This document shows, in pieces, positions 6,706 through 14,782 of a stretch of DNA of 32,345 nucleotides. The position numbers and the translations under genes are program-made. The notes beneath the pieces are model-generated. The model saw only the letters and a program-made list of their open reading frames with translations. It made no database searches and was not told the origin of the DNA. This DNA is from Candidatus Daviesbacteria bacterium (lineage in GTDB: Bacteria > Patescibacteriota > Microgenomatia > Daviesbacterales > UBA10151). Each line of letters opens with the position of its first letter. Position 1 is the first letter of the stretch. The stretch is taken from assembly GCA_016183225.1 (NCBI GenBank), contig JACPEZ010000016.1:1-32345 (forward strand). Reading direction: 5' to 3'.

Positions 6706-6954
6706 ATGCAACTTGTGACAGTTGGTTCCAGATATCAAATAGTTATTCCCAAAGAGGTTAGGGAAAAAATGAACGGGTTAAGACCCGGTTTAAAAGTGGC
6801 TGTTCGTTTTGAAAAAGAAAATATTCTTACCATAAAAACTAAACCTGTTAATTGGTTAGAACAAAACCAAGGTATTGCCCGAAAAGCATGGAAAAATATT
6901 AATACAACTAAATATCTTGAGGATTTAAGAAATGAATGGGATCAAAAAGTTTAA
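6706..6954 (+). CDS. AbrB/SpoVT-domain antitoxin (VapB-like)
   Basis: The 82-residue protein opens with LVTVGSRYQIVIPKEVREKMNGLRPGLKVAVRFE, the swapped-hairpin AbrB DNA-binding domain. The rest (NWLEQNQGIARKAWKNINTTKYLEDLRNEWDQ) is a helical tail of the kind that wraps a PIN toxin. It overlaps the PIN gene by 23 bases. It probably represses the promoter with the TATGATGA repeat. Role assigned from fold and pairing. Confidence 0.85.
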   Translation: MQLVTVGSRYQIVIPKEVREKMNGLRPGLKVAVRFEKENILTIKTKPVNWLEQNQGIARKAWKNINTTKYLEDLRNEWDQKV

Positions 6955-7357
6955 ACTTGTAGGCCTGGATAGCAATATTTTTATCTACCTTTTTGAAAAG
7001 AATCCGGAGTTTATTAAAATCTGTCAAGTGATAGTCGATCTTCTTGAAAAAGATCAGATTCAATCTGTTACCAGCGTTGTTAGCATTATTGAGACTTTAT
7101 CATTCCCATCTCCGCTTAAAGTATTAAAAGGAATTGAAACAGGTTTTAAGAGTATGCCTAATTTAACAATTATTGATGTTGATCAGGGGATTGCAATTGA
7201 GGCGGCCAAATTGCGAAGAAAATACGGCTTTAGAACTCCGGATGCTATCCAATTGGCCACGGCCAAATTAAACCGGGCCAAGGCTTTTGTGACTAATGAT
7301 GAGAGATTAAAGGCATATCAAGGATTAAAAGTGATTGCGCTTGCGGATATTAAATGA
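6932..7357 (+). CDS. PIN-domain toxin (VapC-like ribonuclease)
   Basis: A 141-residue PIN-domain protein. The acidic metal-binding residues are visible as D in VGLDSNIFIYL (about residue 13), E in SIIETL, D in RTPDAIQLA and D in VTNDERL. VapC toxins cleave tRNA or rRNA. ATG 6932 lies inside the antitoxin gene with a GAGG sequence just upstream, so translation is likely coupled. Confidence 0.87.
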   Translation: MNGIKKFKLVGLDSNIFIYLFEKNPEFIKICQVIVDLLEKDQIQSVTSVVSIIETLSFPSPLKVLKGIETGFKSMPNLTIIDVDQGIAIEAAKLRRKYGFRTPDAIQLATAKLNRAKAFVTNDERLKAYQGLKVIALADIK

Positions 7358-7369
7358 TCTTGCTAAACT
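7341..7369 (+). promoter_or_regulatory. Promoter, near-leaderless
   Basis: TTGCGG (7341-7346), a 17-base spacer and TAAACT (7364-7369), overlapping the end of the PIN gene. ATG 7377 follows seven bases later, supporting that start over one at 7335. Confidence 0.5.
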
Positions 7370-7376
7370 ATATGCG

Positions 7377-8027
7377 ATGCGTATTTCTCTGATATTTATC
7401 TCCACAGCTTTACTGGGGTTTATTTTTTTAGGTTTTTGCCAAAATGCCTTGGCCAAAGAGATAACCCCGATTGCCACTGAAGAAGCCAAGCTATCTTATC
7501 TCGGGAAATCCTTAATTCATCCGGCCCAGCCTTTATATTTTTTAAAACGAATCAGGGAAATTTTGGAGCTTAAATTTGCTCCCACCAGCGAAATTCAAGC
7601 CATCCGCTATCTGGAATTTAGTCAAAGAAGGATCAGGGAAGTCAGAAGCTTGAAGGAGGCAGGGCGGCCGGATTTAATTCCTCCAGCTCTGGAGCACTAC
7701 CTTTTTAATTTACAAAAAGCCACAGCTTTAACCGATTTTAAAAACGAGGCCAAAGTTAGACAACTGGAAGATGCGGTATCGCTGCATCTTAAGGTGCTGG
7801 GCGGGATTTCTCAAAGATCGGTCAGAACCACCATTTTCAAGCTGTCCGAGTGGAACAGAGATTTTCAGGCCAGATTAACTCCCGAAATCCGTGATGCTCT
7901 TTATGATGATTTATCAAAATTGCAGGGCAAAATTTGCGATTTTTTAATTAAAGAAGCCTCGAACTCCGGCTTAAATGAGGTAGAAATTGCAGTTTACCAA
8001 GAAAGAGCGGAGGCATGCTTACGATAA
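7377..8027 (+). CDS. Exported DUF5667-domain protein
   Basis: The 216-residue protein starts with a signal peptide (MRISLIFISTALLGFIFLGFCQNALA, cleavage probably after ALA). The mature part begins with SYLGKSLIHPAQPLYFLKRIREILELKFAPTSEIQAIRYLEFSQRRIREVRSL, which resembles the DUF5667 helical domain found in many Patescibacteria and Actinobacteria. The remainder is helical. ATG 7377 is preferred over an upstream in-frame start because the signal peptide begins there and a promoter sits just before it. Its end overlaps the convergent gene by nine bases. Function unknown; likely extracytoplasmic. Confidence 0.75.
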   Translation: MRISLIFISTALLGFIFLGFCQNALAKEITPIATEEAKLSYLGKSLIHPAQPLYFLKRIREILELKFAPTSEIQAIRYLEFSQRRIREVRSLKEAGRPDLIPPALEHYLFNLQKATALTDFKNEAKVRQLEDAVSLHLKVLGGISQRSVRTTIFKLSEWNRDFQARLTPEIRDALYDDLSKLQGKICDFLIKEASNSGLNEVEIAVYQERAEACLR

Positions 8028-8765
8028 AAATTTATGCAAGCTGGGCATATTTTCAATTCTTTCTCCAAAGACATGACGCATAGATACTGCCACATCTTTC
8101 TTTCTTTGACTTCGATCATGATGTGAAGCATAAAAGTTTGGGGAGTAAAATCTGTTTTTAAGCCAAATTGTTCTGCGTCCTGGAATCAAATAAATTTTAT
8201 TGGGATTTTTCAAAACCTTGATAACCTGCAGAGTAAAAACACTTTCAAAAATGGAGATTTTGGTATGAGCCCATTGTAAAGGTTTATACCTGTTGATGAT
8301 ATGCGTAAAGTGTAAAGGGAAAACTTTCCGTGCCAGTTCCGGGGTTATCAGAAAAAATTCTGTTGATAACATCACCCCAAACCATAAAGATGTAGCCAGT
8401 TGTAAGCGCCTCCTGGCGCATGTTAAAATAACCCCCTTTAATTTCTTTGGATCATAAAACCAAGTATCGGCAGAGGTGGCAATAATAAAATCGTATTTTT
8501 TGCCTGATTCCAAAATGCGTTTCATTCCCTGATTCAACATGTGATTTGCACCAATAAAATGAGACATGTTTTTGTGTCTGTGCAAAAAGTCCTCTTGATA
8601 TTTTTCAGGATACCAGTTTTTTTCACCGTTAAACTCATGATAAATATCAATTTTGTCAAGCAGTGGCTGCCAAGCTTCCCGGATAATATCCATTTGGGCT
8701 TTAGCTTCCGCCACCCGGTTATAGGTAATGATGAGGGATGCCAGTTTAATTTTTTTGGCCTGCAT
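8019..8765 (-). CDS. Glycosyltransferase-like protein of unknown specificity
   Basis: A 248-residue protein beginning QAKKIKLASLIITYNRVAEAKAQMDIIREAW, a nucleotide-sugar-binding strand-helix start of GT-A type. DFIIATSADTWFYDPKKL resembles the place of the DxD metal site, but here it is SADT. The C-terminal part has basic patches. ATG 8765 is chosen as the conserved start; on this strand TTGCAT, a 17-base spacer and TAAAAT end ten bases before it. It is divergent from the membrane protein gene, and the adjacent operon encodes another glycosyltransferase. The family assignment is tentative. Confidence 0.5.
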   Translation of the reverse strand: MQAKKIKLASLIITYNRVAEAKAQMDIIREAWQPLLDKIDIYHEFNGEKNWYPEKYQEDFLHRHKNMSHFIGANHMLNQGMKRILESGKKYDFIIATSADTWFYDPKKLKGVILTCARRRLQLATSLWFGVMLSTEFFLITPELARKVFPLHFTHIINRYKPLQWAHTKISIFESVFTLQVIKVLKNPNKIYLIPGRRTIWLKNRFYSPNFYASHHDRSQRKKDVAVSMRHVFGERIENMPSLHKFLS

Positions 8766-8798
8766 CTTAAGCTTTATTTTATTGTAAAATATTGTTTG

Positions 8799-9233
8799 AT
8801 GCAAATGACAGAAAAGTTGTTCAGAATATTTTTAATTTTTTTGGCCGTCTACTTAATAGGGGACGGGCTAATTCATTTGTTCAATATCAGATTGCTATCT
8901 GTTTCAAGTTTTTGGCCCGTATCTGCCATCTCTTATGCCGTTTTAATGAATTCCATCTATGCCTCATTTGTTTTGCTGGCAGCCACTTTGATTTTAGTAG
9001 CTCAAGCAAACCTGAAAAAATACAGGGAATTAATTTTGGCCTCTGCTATATGGGCAATTTTCCATGGAATCCTGCTGCTATTTTTAAACTCAACTCAAAA
9101 TTTTGCCCAAGATTTTTCCGACTATCCTTCTTTATCTGTCTGGTTGCCTTTTTATAATCATTATCTTTTTTTTGAGGCTATCCTGGCATTTATTTATGCC
9201 ATAGTTGTTTTCGTCCGACACAAAAAATTATGA
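8799..9233 (+). CDS. Four-helix integral membrane protein, unknown function
   Basis: The 144-residue protein has four hydrophobic segments: about residues 7-27 (FRIFLIFLAVYLIGDGLIHLF), 46-68, 78-97 and 118-141. A TAAAAT box (8785-8790) ends eight bases before ATG 8799, supporting this start; ATG 8805 is possible. The next gene, a glycosyltransferase, overlaps it by ATGA, so the two are probably made together. No family recognised. Confidence 0.65.
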   Translation: MQMTEKLFRIFLIFLAVYLIGDGLIHLFNIRLLSVSSFWPVSAISYAVLMNSIYASFVLLAATLILVAQANLKKYRELILASAIWAIFHGILLLFLNSTQNFAQDFSDYPSLSVWLPFYNHYLFFEAILAFIYAIVVFVRHKKL

Positions 9234-9946
9234 AAGATATAGAGGTTTCGATTGTTATCCCTGCCTACAATGAGGAAAAATATTTGTCCTTTGTTTTGCA
9301 ATCTTTAACTCATCTGCAAACTAAAAAAAATTTTGAGGTAATTGTGGTGGATAATAACTCCAGTGACAATACTGCCAAACTGGCCAAAAGCTTTCAGGAT
9401 AAGCTTAATTTAAGGGTAATTTTAGAGAAAACAAAAGGTAGGGGTGCTGCCAGAAAAAGAGGATTTGATGAAGCTTTGGGAGAGGTAGTTGTCTCTTTGG
9501 ATGCAGACGCCACTATCTATCCGGATTGGCTTGATACAATAACAGATCCTTTGCAAGATGGAGTGGTAGCCACCACCACCTCCTGCAAAATAGTGGATTG
9601 TTCTTCTTTAACAAATGCCCTATTTAATTTTATCCAGCCCAAAGCCATGGTTTTGTACAGATGGGTACTGGGCCATTATTGGCTGTCCGGCTTTAGTTTT
9701 GGGATTTTAAAATCGGTTTATCAAAAAAGCGGCGGGTTTGATGCCAATTTGCAAGCGCAGGAGGATCTGGATCTATCCTTTAGAGTGGCCAATTTGGGGA
9801 AAATTAAGTTTATAAACAAGCCTGTTACATTTTCCGGCAGAAGATTCAAAGACGGGTTATTGGTTGGAATGTATGATTATATCCGCAGTTTCATTGAGGC
9901 TTTTATTTTCAAGAAAACAAGTGTTTACCTGGATAATCCCAGGTAA
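9230..9946 (+). CDS. Family 2 glycosyltransferase
   Basis: A 238-residue GT-A enzyme. It opens with VSIVIPAYNEEKYLSFVLQSL, followed by VIVVDNNSSDNTA and the metal-binding SLDADA (DxD). GRGAARKRGFDEA and the QEDLDLSFRV acidic motif complete the GT2 pattern. It probably transfers a sugar to a lipid or surface glycan at the inner face of the membrane. It overlaps the four-helix membrane gene by four bases. Its stop is two bases from the stop of the convergent hydrolase. Confidence 0.88.
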   Translation: MKDIEVSIVIPAYNEEKYLSFVLQSLTHLQTKKNFEVIVVDNNSSDNTAKLAKSFQDKLNLRVILEKTKGRGAARKRGFDEALGEVVVSLDADATIYPDWLDTITDPLQDGVVATTTSCKIVDCSSLTNALFNFIQPKAMVLYRWVLGHYWLSGFSFGILKSVYQKSGGFDANLQAQEDLDLSFRVANLGKIKFINKPVTFSGRRFKDGLLVGMYDYIRSFIEAFIFKKTSVYLDNPR

Positions 9947-9948
9947 AA

Positions 9949-10863
9949 TTATCGGGCGGTTGAAGCTTGGATTCTTTGAATAGCTGGCCCTGTTAATTTT
10001 TCCGGTTCAACAGCCATCCATAAGTGGTTATATTCAGAAACAATGGTTAACCTGGCATTGGGGAATAACCCTAACATTTTTTCCCCGGTCCAAGATGGAA
10101 TGTAGCGGTCATCTCTTCCCCAAAGTAAATCAACAGGTTGGTTAATATCTTGCATCTGTTCTCTTTGGTCAACAGCCATGGTTATTTTTAATCCATGTAA
10201 AACACTTCTAAGATCTGCTATAGATCTTTTAACCATCAGTCCAGAGCCTGGATCTCTTTTTCTAAGATCTTCTGGGATGGGAACTCTTGGTGGTAAAAGA
10301 AATTCTCTAACAAAAGCTCCCATCCATTCAACTAAGGATCTTTTAAGCGGCCAGCCAGTTGGACTTCCTGCCACATTCCATTCAACTTCTTGAGGATGCT
10401 GGAGAGTATATTCCCAGGCAACACTACCTCCAAAAGAGGAGGATACTATACCGGTTTTTTCTTTTTTATTGAGTATATCTAAATGGAAAATTTCATAAGC
10501 AATATCCGCAAAGCTGGGATTTGCATTCCCCTTTAGTTGCAAAGACCTGATTATGTCAAAGATATTAGGAGCAACTACCTGTACCTGCCCAGCTTCAGCC
10601 AGATTTCCAATGTGTTCAGTCATTCCTTCGGGCACTTGCCCAGCATTATGAAGAAATATAATATTTGGGCCTTCCTTGCCGGCGCTGACTATCTCAACTC
10701 CGCCAACCTTACTGACCTCAACTCCTAAATCGCTCATAGAGCCATTATACCACAAACTATGAGACTTTTTTCGATCAGGTACATTCCCTACCAGACCGCC
10801 AAGAATACCTGCCCCTACAAGCTTGGCAAGATTTCTTCTCGAAATACCAAATTCTGTAGCCAT
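9949..10863 (-). CDS. Alpha/beta hydrolase with Tat-like N terminus
   Basis: A 304-residue hydrolase. The N terminus (MATEFGISRRNLAKLVGAGILGGLVG) has a twin-arginine followed by a hydrophobic run, so export by Tat or membrane anchoring is likely. The hydrolase core has IIFLHNAGQ (oxyanion strand), VSSSFGGS (nucleophile elbow, with Ser where the first Gly is usual), LLWGRDDRYIP (acid) and EYNHLWM (His). The ATG at 10863 is chosen over 10869 because TAGAAT ends seven bases upstream on this strand. Substrate unknown. Confidence 0.75.
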   Translation of the reverse strand: MATEFGISRRNLAKLVGAGILGGLVGNVPDRKKSHSLWYNGSMSDLGVEVSKVGGVEIVSAGKEGPNIIFLHNAGQVPEGMTEHIGNLAEAGQVQVVAPNIFDIIRSLQLKGNANPSFADIAYEIFHLDILNKKEKTGIVSSSFGGSVAWEYTLQHPQEVEWNVAGSPTGWPLKRSLVEWMGAFVREFLLPPRVPIPEDLRKRDPGSGLMVKRSIADLRSVLHGLKITMAVDQREQMQDINQPVDLLWGRDDRYIPSWTGEKMLGLFPNARLTIVSEYNHLWMAVEPEKLTGPAIQRIQASTAR

Positions 10864-10885
10864 GAGCATTATTCTACTATGCCTG

Positions 10886-11710
10886 CTAAATAAAATGAAT
10901 CTTTTTAAGAAATTGCGTTATTGATTTTTCTAAATCCTGGGGATTATTTAAAACCAGAATATGATTGGCTTCTTCTATCAGATCCAGCTCTGATTTTTTG
11001 ATCCTCTGGTGAAGGTATTCTGCTATATTGGGCGGGAAAATAGAATCTTCCGTGCCTTCTATGATTAAAGTTGGAACATTAATTTTGGAAAGCAGCTGTT
11101 TTGAATCAAGTTTAATTAATTGATCGCACAAAAGGAGATAACTTTTTAAAGAAGTGTGCAAAATATCGGATAATAGTCTTTTTAAATCTATATCAGGAGT
11201 GCCTATAAATTGATCAAAATCGCTGTGTCCGTAAAGTTTAATATTAGGAACGACTTTTATCAAAAGACAAAATAAATGTTTTAAAAAAACCTGAGGAATC
11301 CCATGCGGGGAAATAAACGGGGGCTTAAAACTGGTATCAACCAGAACCAGGGCTTTTGATTGGTGGGGAAATTTAGCCTGGAAATAAATTGCCACCATGC
11401 CCCCAAAGCAATGACCTAAAATAACAGGATCTTTGATTTTTTCTTCTTCAATTAATGCTTTTACATCTTTGGCAAAATTCTCCAGTTTGTAAAAATCTTC
11501 CTTTTCGCTTCGCTCTGATAATCCATGGCCCCGCAAATCCATGGCTATTGAGGAAATCCCCAGTTTGCTAAAATAGGCCCGCTCTTTTTTCCAGGCAGTC
11601 AAATCTCCCCCAAAGCCGTGCAAAAAAATTAACCATCTGTTTTTATCCTTTTCGGTTTTATGATAATAAATCTTCGCTCCATCAAAACTGGTAAAGTATT
11701 GCCCATTCAT
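10886..11710 (-). CDS. Alpha/beta hydrolase with cysteine at the nucleophile position
   Basis: A 274-residue cytoplasmic-type hydrolase: IFLHGFGGDLTAW (oxyanion), MDLRGHGLSERS, the elbow GHCFGG, EGTEDSIFP (acid) and EEANHILVL (His). The nucleophile is Cys instead of Ser, as in dienelactone hydrolases. The start ATG 11710 begins the homologous part; a longer frame would run into polA. It is divergent from polA, leaving only 36 bases for both promoters. Substrate unknown. Confidence 0.8.
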   Translation of the reverse strand: MNGQYFTSFDGAKIYYHKTEKDKNRWLIFLHGFGGDLTAWKKERAYFSKLGISSIAMDLRGHGLSERSEKEDFYKLENFAKDVKALIEEEKIKDPVILGHCFGGMVAIYFQAKFPHQSKALVLVDTSFKPPFISPHGIPQVFLKHLFCLLIKVVPNIKLYGHSDFDQFIGTPDIDLKRLLSDILHTSLKSYLLLCDQLIKLDSKQLLSKINVPTLIIEGTEDSIFPPNIAEYLHQRIKKSELDLIEEANHILVLNNPQDLEKSITQFLKKIHFI

Positions 11711-11746
11711 ATGGAAATAGTCTATCACATCAGTTAAAATGGCAGC

Positions 11747-13894
11747 ATGAAACGTTTGGTTTTGATTGATGGCAATGCTCTGCTCCATCGGGCATATCAT
11801 GCCACCCCTCCATTTACTACCTCCAAAGGAGAGTTAGTCAATGCGGTTTATGGATTTTCCTCTATGATCCTGAAGGTTATGAGCGAGCTAAAGCCGGATT
11901 TTTTGGCTGTGGCCTGGGATGAGAAAGGGCCAACTTTCCGCCATCAGGCCTATACCCAGTATAAAGCCACCCGTGGGCCGGCTGACGAGGGATTATTGAA
12001 TCAATATAAACGGATTCACGAAATTGATAAGGCTTTTAATATTCCTGAATTTAGTTTGTCTGGTTACGAAGCTGATGATTTAATTGGAACTTTAGCAATA
12101 CAAGCTAAAAATTTGGAAATTATTATTGTGACCGGTGATCGGGATATTATGCAGCTTATAAATGGCAGGGTCAAAGTTTTTATGCCTAAAAAAACCATCA
12201 ATGATGTGGGAATGTATGGGGAAGAGGAATTTATGGCCAAGTACGGCTTTGAACCCAAATTGCTGGTTGATTATAAAGCCCTAGCCGGGGATGCCTCGGA
12301 TAACATTCCCGGAGTTTCCGGAATAGGGGATGTATCTGCCACCAAGTTAATCCATCAATTTGGTGAAATAGAAAATATTTATAAACTGGAAAACCTAAAA
12401 ACTTTGCCCGAAAGATTGCAAAAACTGCTGGCAGAGGGGGCAGAAGATGCGGTTCTGTCTAAAAAACTGGCCACATTAGATTTCAAAGCCCCCATCAAAC
12501 TGGATTTAAAAAAATGTGTCCTGTCAGACTATGATAAAAACAAAGTAATTAAACTTTTTGAAGAGTTGGAGTTTAAAAGTTTAATAAACAGAATTTCAGG
12601 AGAAAAGACTGTTGTTAATCACACTATGAATGATTTAGACCAACAGGTTGAACCGATCCTTAAAAAAATGTCCCAGACAGGAGTTTTAATAGATTTAAAG
12701 TTCTTAAATAAAATGGGAGTTGATTTAAAAGCCAGGCTTAAAAAACTTGAACAGGAAATTTACTCTAGTATTGGGCATGAGATAAACCTCAATAGTCCAA
12801 AGCAGCTGCAAATAGTATTATTTGATGAATTAAAATTACCTGTTTTTAAAAAAACAAAAACCGGCAGAAGTACTGATGAGGAAACTTTGCATGAACTGGC
12901 TGATGCTCATCCTGTGATGCCTTTGCTTTTGGAATACAGACAGCTTTTTAAACTGGTTTCCACTTATGTTGATGCTTTGCCAAAATCAGTTGGGGAGGAT
13001 AACAGAATTCATTCCACTTTTAATGTAGAGGGAGCTGCCACAGGCAGAATTTCTTCCCAAGACCCTAACATGCAAAACATTCCTGTGAGGGGGGAAATAG
13101 GCGGGGAAATCCGCAAAGCTTTTGTGGCTCCCAAAGCTAAAATTTTGCTGGCAGCTGATTATTCCCAAATAGAACTTCGCATTATGGCCCATTTATCCGC
13201 TGATCCTAACTTAAAAAAAGCTTTTGCAAAGGGTTTGGATATTCACACTGCAACAGCAGCCAAGATTTTTAATGTGCCGCTGGAAAAAGTTAGTAAGCAG
13301 CAGAGGGCAGTTGGTAAGACCATGAATTTTGCCACTTTATATGGTCAGGGGCCCCATGCCCTGTCCCGTAGCTTAAAAGTGCCTTTTGAAATTGCCAGAT
13401 CATATATTGAAGAATATTTTGCCCAGTTTCCCAAAATTGCGGAATGGATGCAGGAAACTTTGCAGTTTGGCTATGAAAAAGGCTATGTGGAAACTTTAAT
13501 GGGAAGGAAAAGATATATTCCGGAACTGAAAGCAGATAACAGGATGATTAAGGCAGCAGGCGAGCGGGCAGCTGTCAATCATCCGATTCAAGGCTGCGCA
13601 GCTGACATGATTAAGCAGGCCATGGTGGAAATAGATAAGAGTCAAGAGTCAAGAGTCAAGAGTCAAGATAAAGGGCAGAAAAATTCTAGACCCTCGACTC
13701 TAGCGACTAGCGACTTCTTAATGATTTTGCAAGTGCATGATGAACTGCTTTTTGAATGCACCCCGCGAAGCCTTGGCGAAGTGGGGAAAATGGTTAAAGA
13801 TAAAATGGAAAATGCCCTAAAATTATCTGTACCTGTGGTGGTTGATTTAAAGGTAGGTATTAATTGGGGAGAGATGACATTATTGAAAATTTGA
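11747..13894 (+). CDS. polA: DNA polymerase I lacking the 3'-5' exonuclease domain
   Basis: A 715-residue Pol I for gap filling and primer removal. Residues 1-about 285 form the 5'-3' nuclease (VLIDGNALLHRAYHA, GYEADDLIG, VTGDRDIMQL, GDASDNIPGVSGIG). The polymerase follows directly at about 290: motif A ADYSQIELR (about 470), motif B RAVGKTMNFATLYG (about 519) and motif C QVHDE (about 661). The intervening proofreading domain of about 130-200 residues is absent, so the enzyme should have no editing activity. Residues about 631-658 are an in-frame repeat insert between motifs B and C. TAAAAT (11735-11740) ends six bases before ATG 11747. The last codons (WGEMTLLKI) are copied at 14783-14816. 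Confidence 0.95.
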   Translation: MKRLVLIDGNALLHRAYHATPPFTTSKGELVNAVYGFSSMILKVMSELKPDFLAVAWDEKGPTFRHQAYTQYKATRGPADEGLLNQYKRIHEIDKAFNIPEFSLSGYEADDLIGTLAIQAKNLEIIIVTGDRDIMQLINGRVKVFMPKKTINDVGMYGEEEFMAKYGFEPKLLVDYKALAGDASDNIPGVSGIGDVSATKLIHQFGEIENIYKLENLKTLPERLQKLLAEGAEDAVLSKKLATLDFKAPIKLDLKKCVLSDYDKNKVIKLFEELEFKSLINRISGEKTVVNHTMNDLDQQVEPILKKMSQTGVLIDLKFLNKMGVDLKARLKKLEQEIYSSIGHEINLNSPKQLQIVLFDELKLPVFKKTKTGRSTDEETLHELADAHPVMPLLLEYRQLFKLVSTYVDALPKSVGEDNRIHSTFNVEGAATGRISSQDPNMQNIPVRGEIGGEIRKAFVAPKAKILLAADYSQIELRIMAHLSADPNLKKAFAKGLDIHTATAAKIFNVPLEKVSKQQRAVGKTMNFATLYGQGPHALSRSLKVPFEIARSYIEEYFAQFPKIAEWMQETLQFGYEKGYVETLMGRKRYIPELKADNRMIKAAGERAAVNHPIQGCAADMIKQAMVEIDKSQESRVKSQDKGQKNSRPSTLATSDFLMILQVHDELLFECTPRSLGEVGKMVKDKMENALKLSVPVVVDLKVGINWGEMTLLKI
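13636..13720. repeat. In-frame hairpin heptamer element in polA
   Basis: Four tandem GAGTCAA units form the left half, and a CTAGCGA-type repeat the right half. The ends TAAGA and TCTTA and much of the interior pair as an imperfect inverted repeat. It keeps the polA frame and adds about 28 residues (SQESRVKSQDKGQKNSRPST) in a surface loop. The same element occurs in carA at 30071-30147. Confidence 0.8.
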
Positions 13895-13966
13895 CAAAAA
13901 ATAATTAAGAGTTTATAAATTCAGTTTGAAGTTTTATTACCGTCTACCTTTTATATCGCTAGGAGG

Positions 13967-14206
13967 ATGAGAGAATTTTTTCTAAGATTGGCAGTTGATG
14001 CGAGCGGAGATTTAGCTGCCATAAGCGCCGCATGGATACTGCAAAATCAATCCGGGAATTTGATAGAATCCGCAGCTGGAGGGGCGGCTGTTAAATTAGG
14101 TATAAATTTTATGTCCCATCTCGGTAGTTTAGCATTGATAAGACCAGAAATAAGAAGTCATCCTAGTCCTAATCCTTGGCGGAATACGTACATTATTATG
14201 CCTTAG
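13967..14206 (+). CDS. Small hypothetical protein
   Basis: A 79-residue frame: MREFFLRLAVDASGDLAAISAAWIL, a Gly/Ala-rich middle and a Pro/Asn-rich tail. AGGAGG directly abuts the ATG, too close for a normal Shine-Dalgarno; TATATC at 13952-13957 could make the message nearly leaderless. It lies at the left of the block between the polA end and its copy. It may be real but short; no family recognised. Confidence 0.4.
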   Translation: MREFFLRLAVDASGDLAAISAAWILQNQSGNLIESAAGGAAVKLGINFMSHLGSLALIRPEIRSHPSPNPWRNTYIIMP

Positions 14207-14273
14207 AATTTCTAACCCTGTAATTCTTAATGGACAAAAATCCCATGCCGTGGGAAAATGTTATTATTTATTT

Positions 14274-14540
14274 GTGAAGATTATTTATACTAAACATGCT
14301 CTGGGGAAATTTGATAGTTTAGCTATATTGGGGTGGAAATTTACCAAAAGGGATATTAAAAATACTCTATCAAAACCCGACCTATTATTGGAGGATCCAA
14401 ACCGTGAAGTAAAAATTGCCTTGAAGAGAATAGACCAAAAACACAATCTTAGAATAATATTTACTTTGAAAAGTGGTATAATAACCATAATCACATTTTA
14501 TCCAAGGGAGAAAGAAAGAGATGAAATTTCCTCAAATTAA
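14274..14540 (+). CDS. DUF4258-like small protein, putative toxin (second copy of the family)
   Basis: An 88-residue protein, VKIIYTKHALGKFD..LAILGWKFTKRDIKNTLSKPDLLLEDP, then a strand-rich basic half (KIALKRIDQKHNLRIIFTLKSGIITIITFYP). The layout parallels the gene at 4992-5282: H near the start, a helix with a Pro end, then strands ending in a YP/HP motif. GTG 14274 is preferred over an earlier GTG at 14250 because an extended -10 (TGTTATTAT, 14259-14267) ends six bases before it and the family start is KII-. It overlaps the DUF2283 gene by 20 bases. Confidence 0.65.
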   Translation: MKIIYTKHALGKFDSLAILGWKFTKRDIKNTLSKPDLLLEDPNREVKIALKRIDQKHNLRIIFTLKSGIITIITFYPREKERDEISSN

Positions 14541-14769
14541 GTACGAGAGCAAAGATGATGTCTTAAATATCTGGCTTTCCCACAAACGCATTGATGATGC
14601 GGACGATATCAATGGTGTAATTATTCATTATACAAAAGACAGAGAACCGGTTTATATTGAGATTTTAGATGCCAGCAGGTTATTAGGAAAGGAACCCAAG
14701 TCTTTCTCTGCAAGTGAAACTAAATTCAGAGAGTCTGCTGTTGCAACTCTCCATCAAATCAGAAAATAA
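14521..14769 (+). CDS. DUF2283 protein, probable antitoxin-like partner (second copy)
   Basis: An 82-residue protein with the DUF2283 features: IKYESKDDVLNIWLSHKRIDDADDINGVIIHYTKDREPVYIEILDASRLLG. The IEILDAS motif and tail match the protein at 4763-5005. GGGAGAAAGAG before ATG 14521 can serve as Shine-Dalgarno, and the gene overlaps its DUF4258-like partner, so translation is coupled. The polA-tail copy follows 13 bases after its stop. Confidence 0.75.
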   Translation: MKFPQIKYESKDDVLNIWLSHKRIDDADDINGVIIHYTKDREPVYIEILDASRLLGKEPKSFSASETKFRESAVATLHQIRK

Positions 14770-14782
14770 ACTGTCCCAGAAC

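Noticed and set aside
8541..8798. Long upstream extension of the membrane protein frame
   Set aside because: It is antisense to the glycosyltransferase-like gene, and a -10 box directly precedes ATG 8799.
9949..10863. Plus-strand open frames over this region (for example 10178-10393)
   Set aside because: They are antisense to a hydrolase with recognisable catalytic motifs and lack any coding signature.
13636..13720. Short regular repeats that could suggest a CRISPR array
   Set aside because: Units are 7 bases without unique spacers, lie in frame inside polA, and recur in carA. No cas gene is near.
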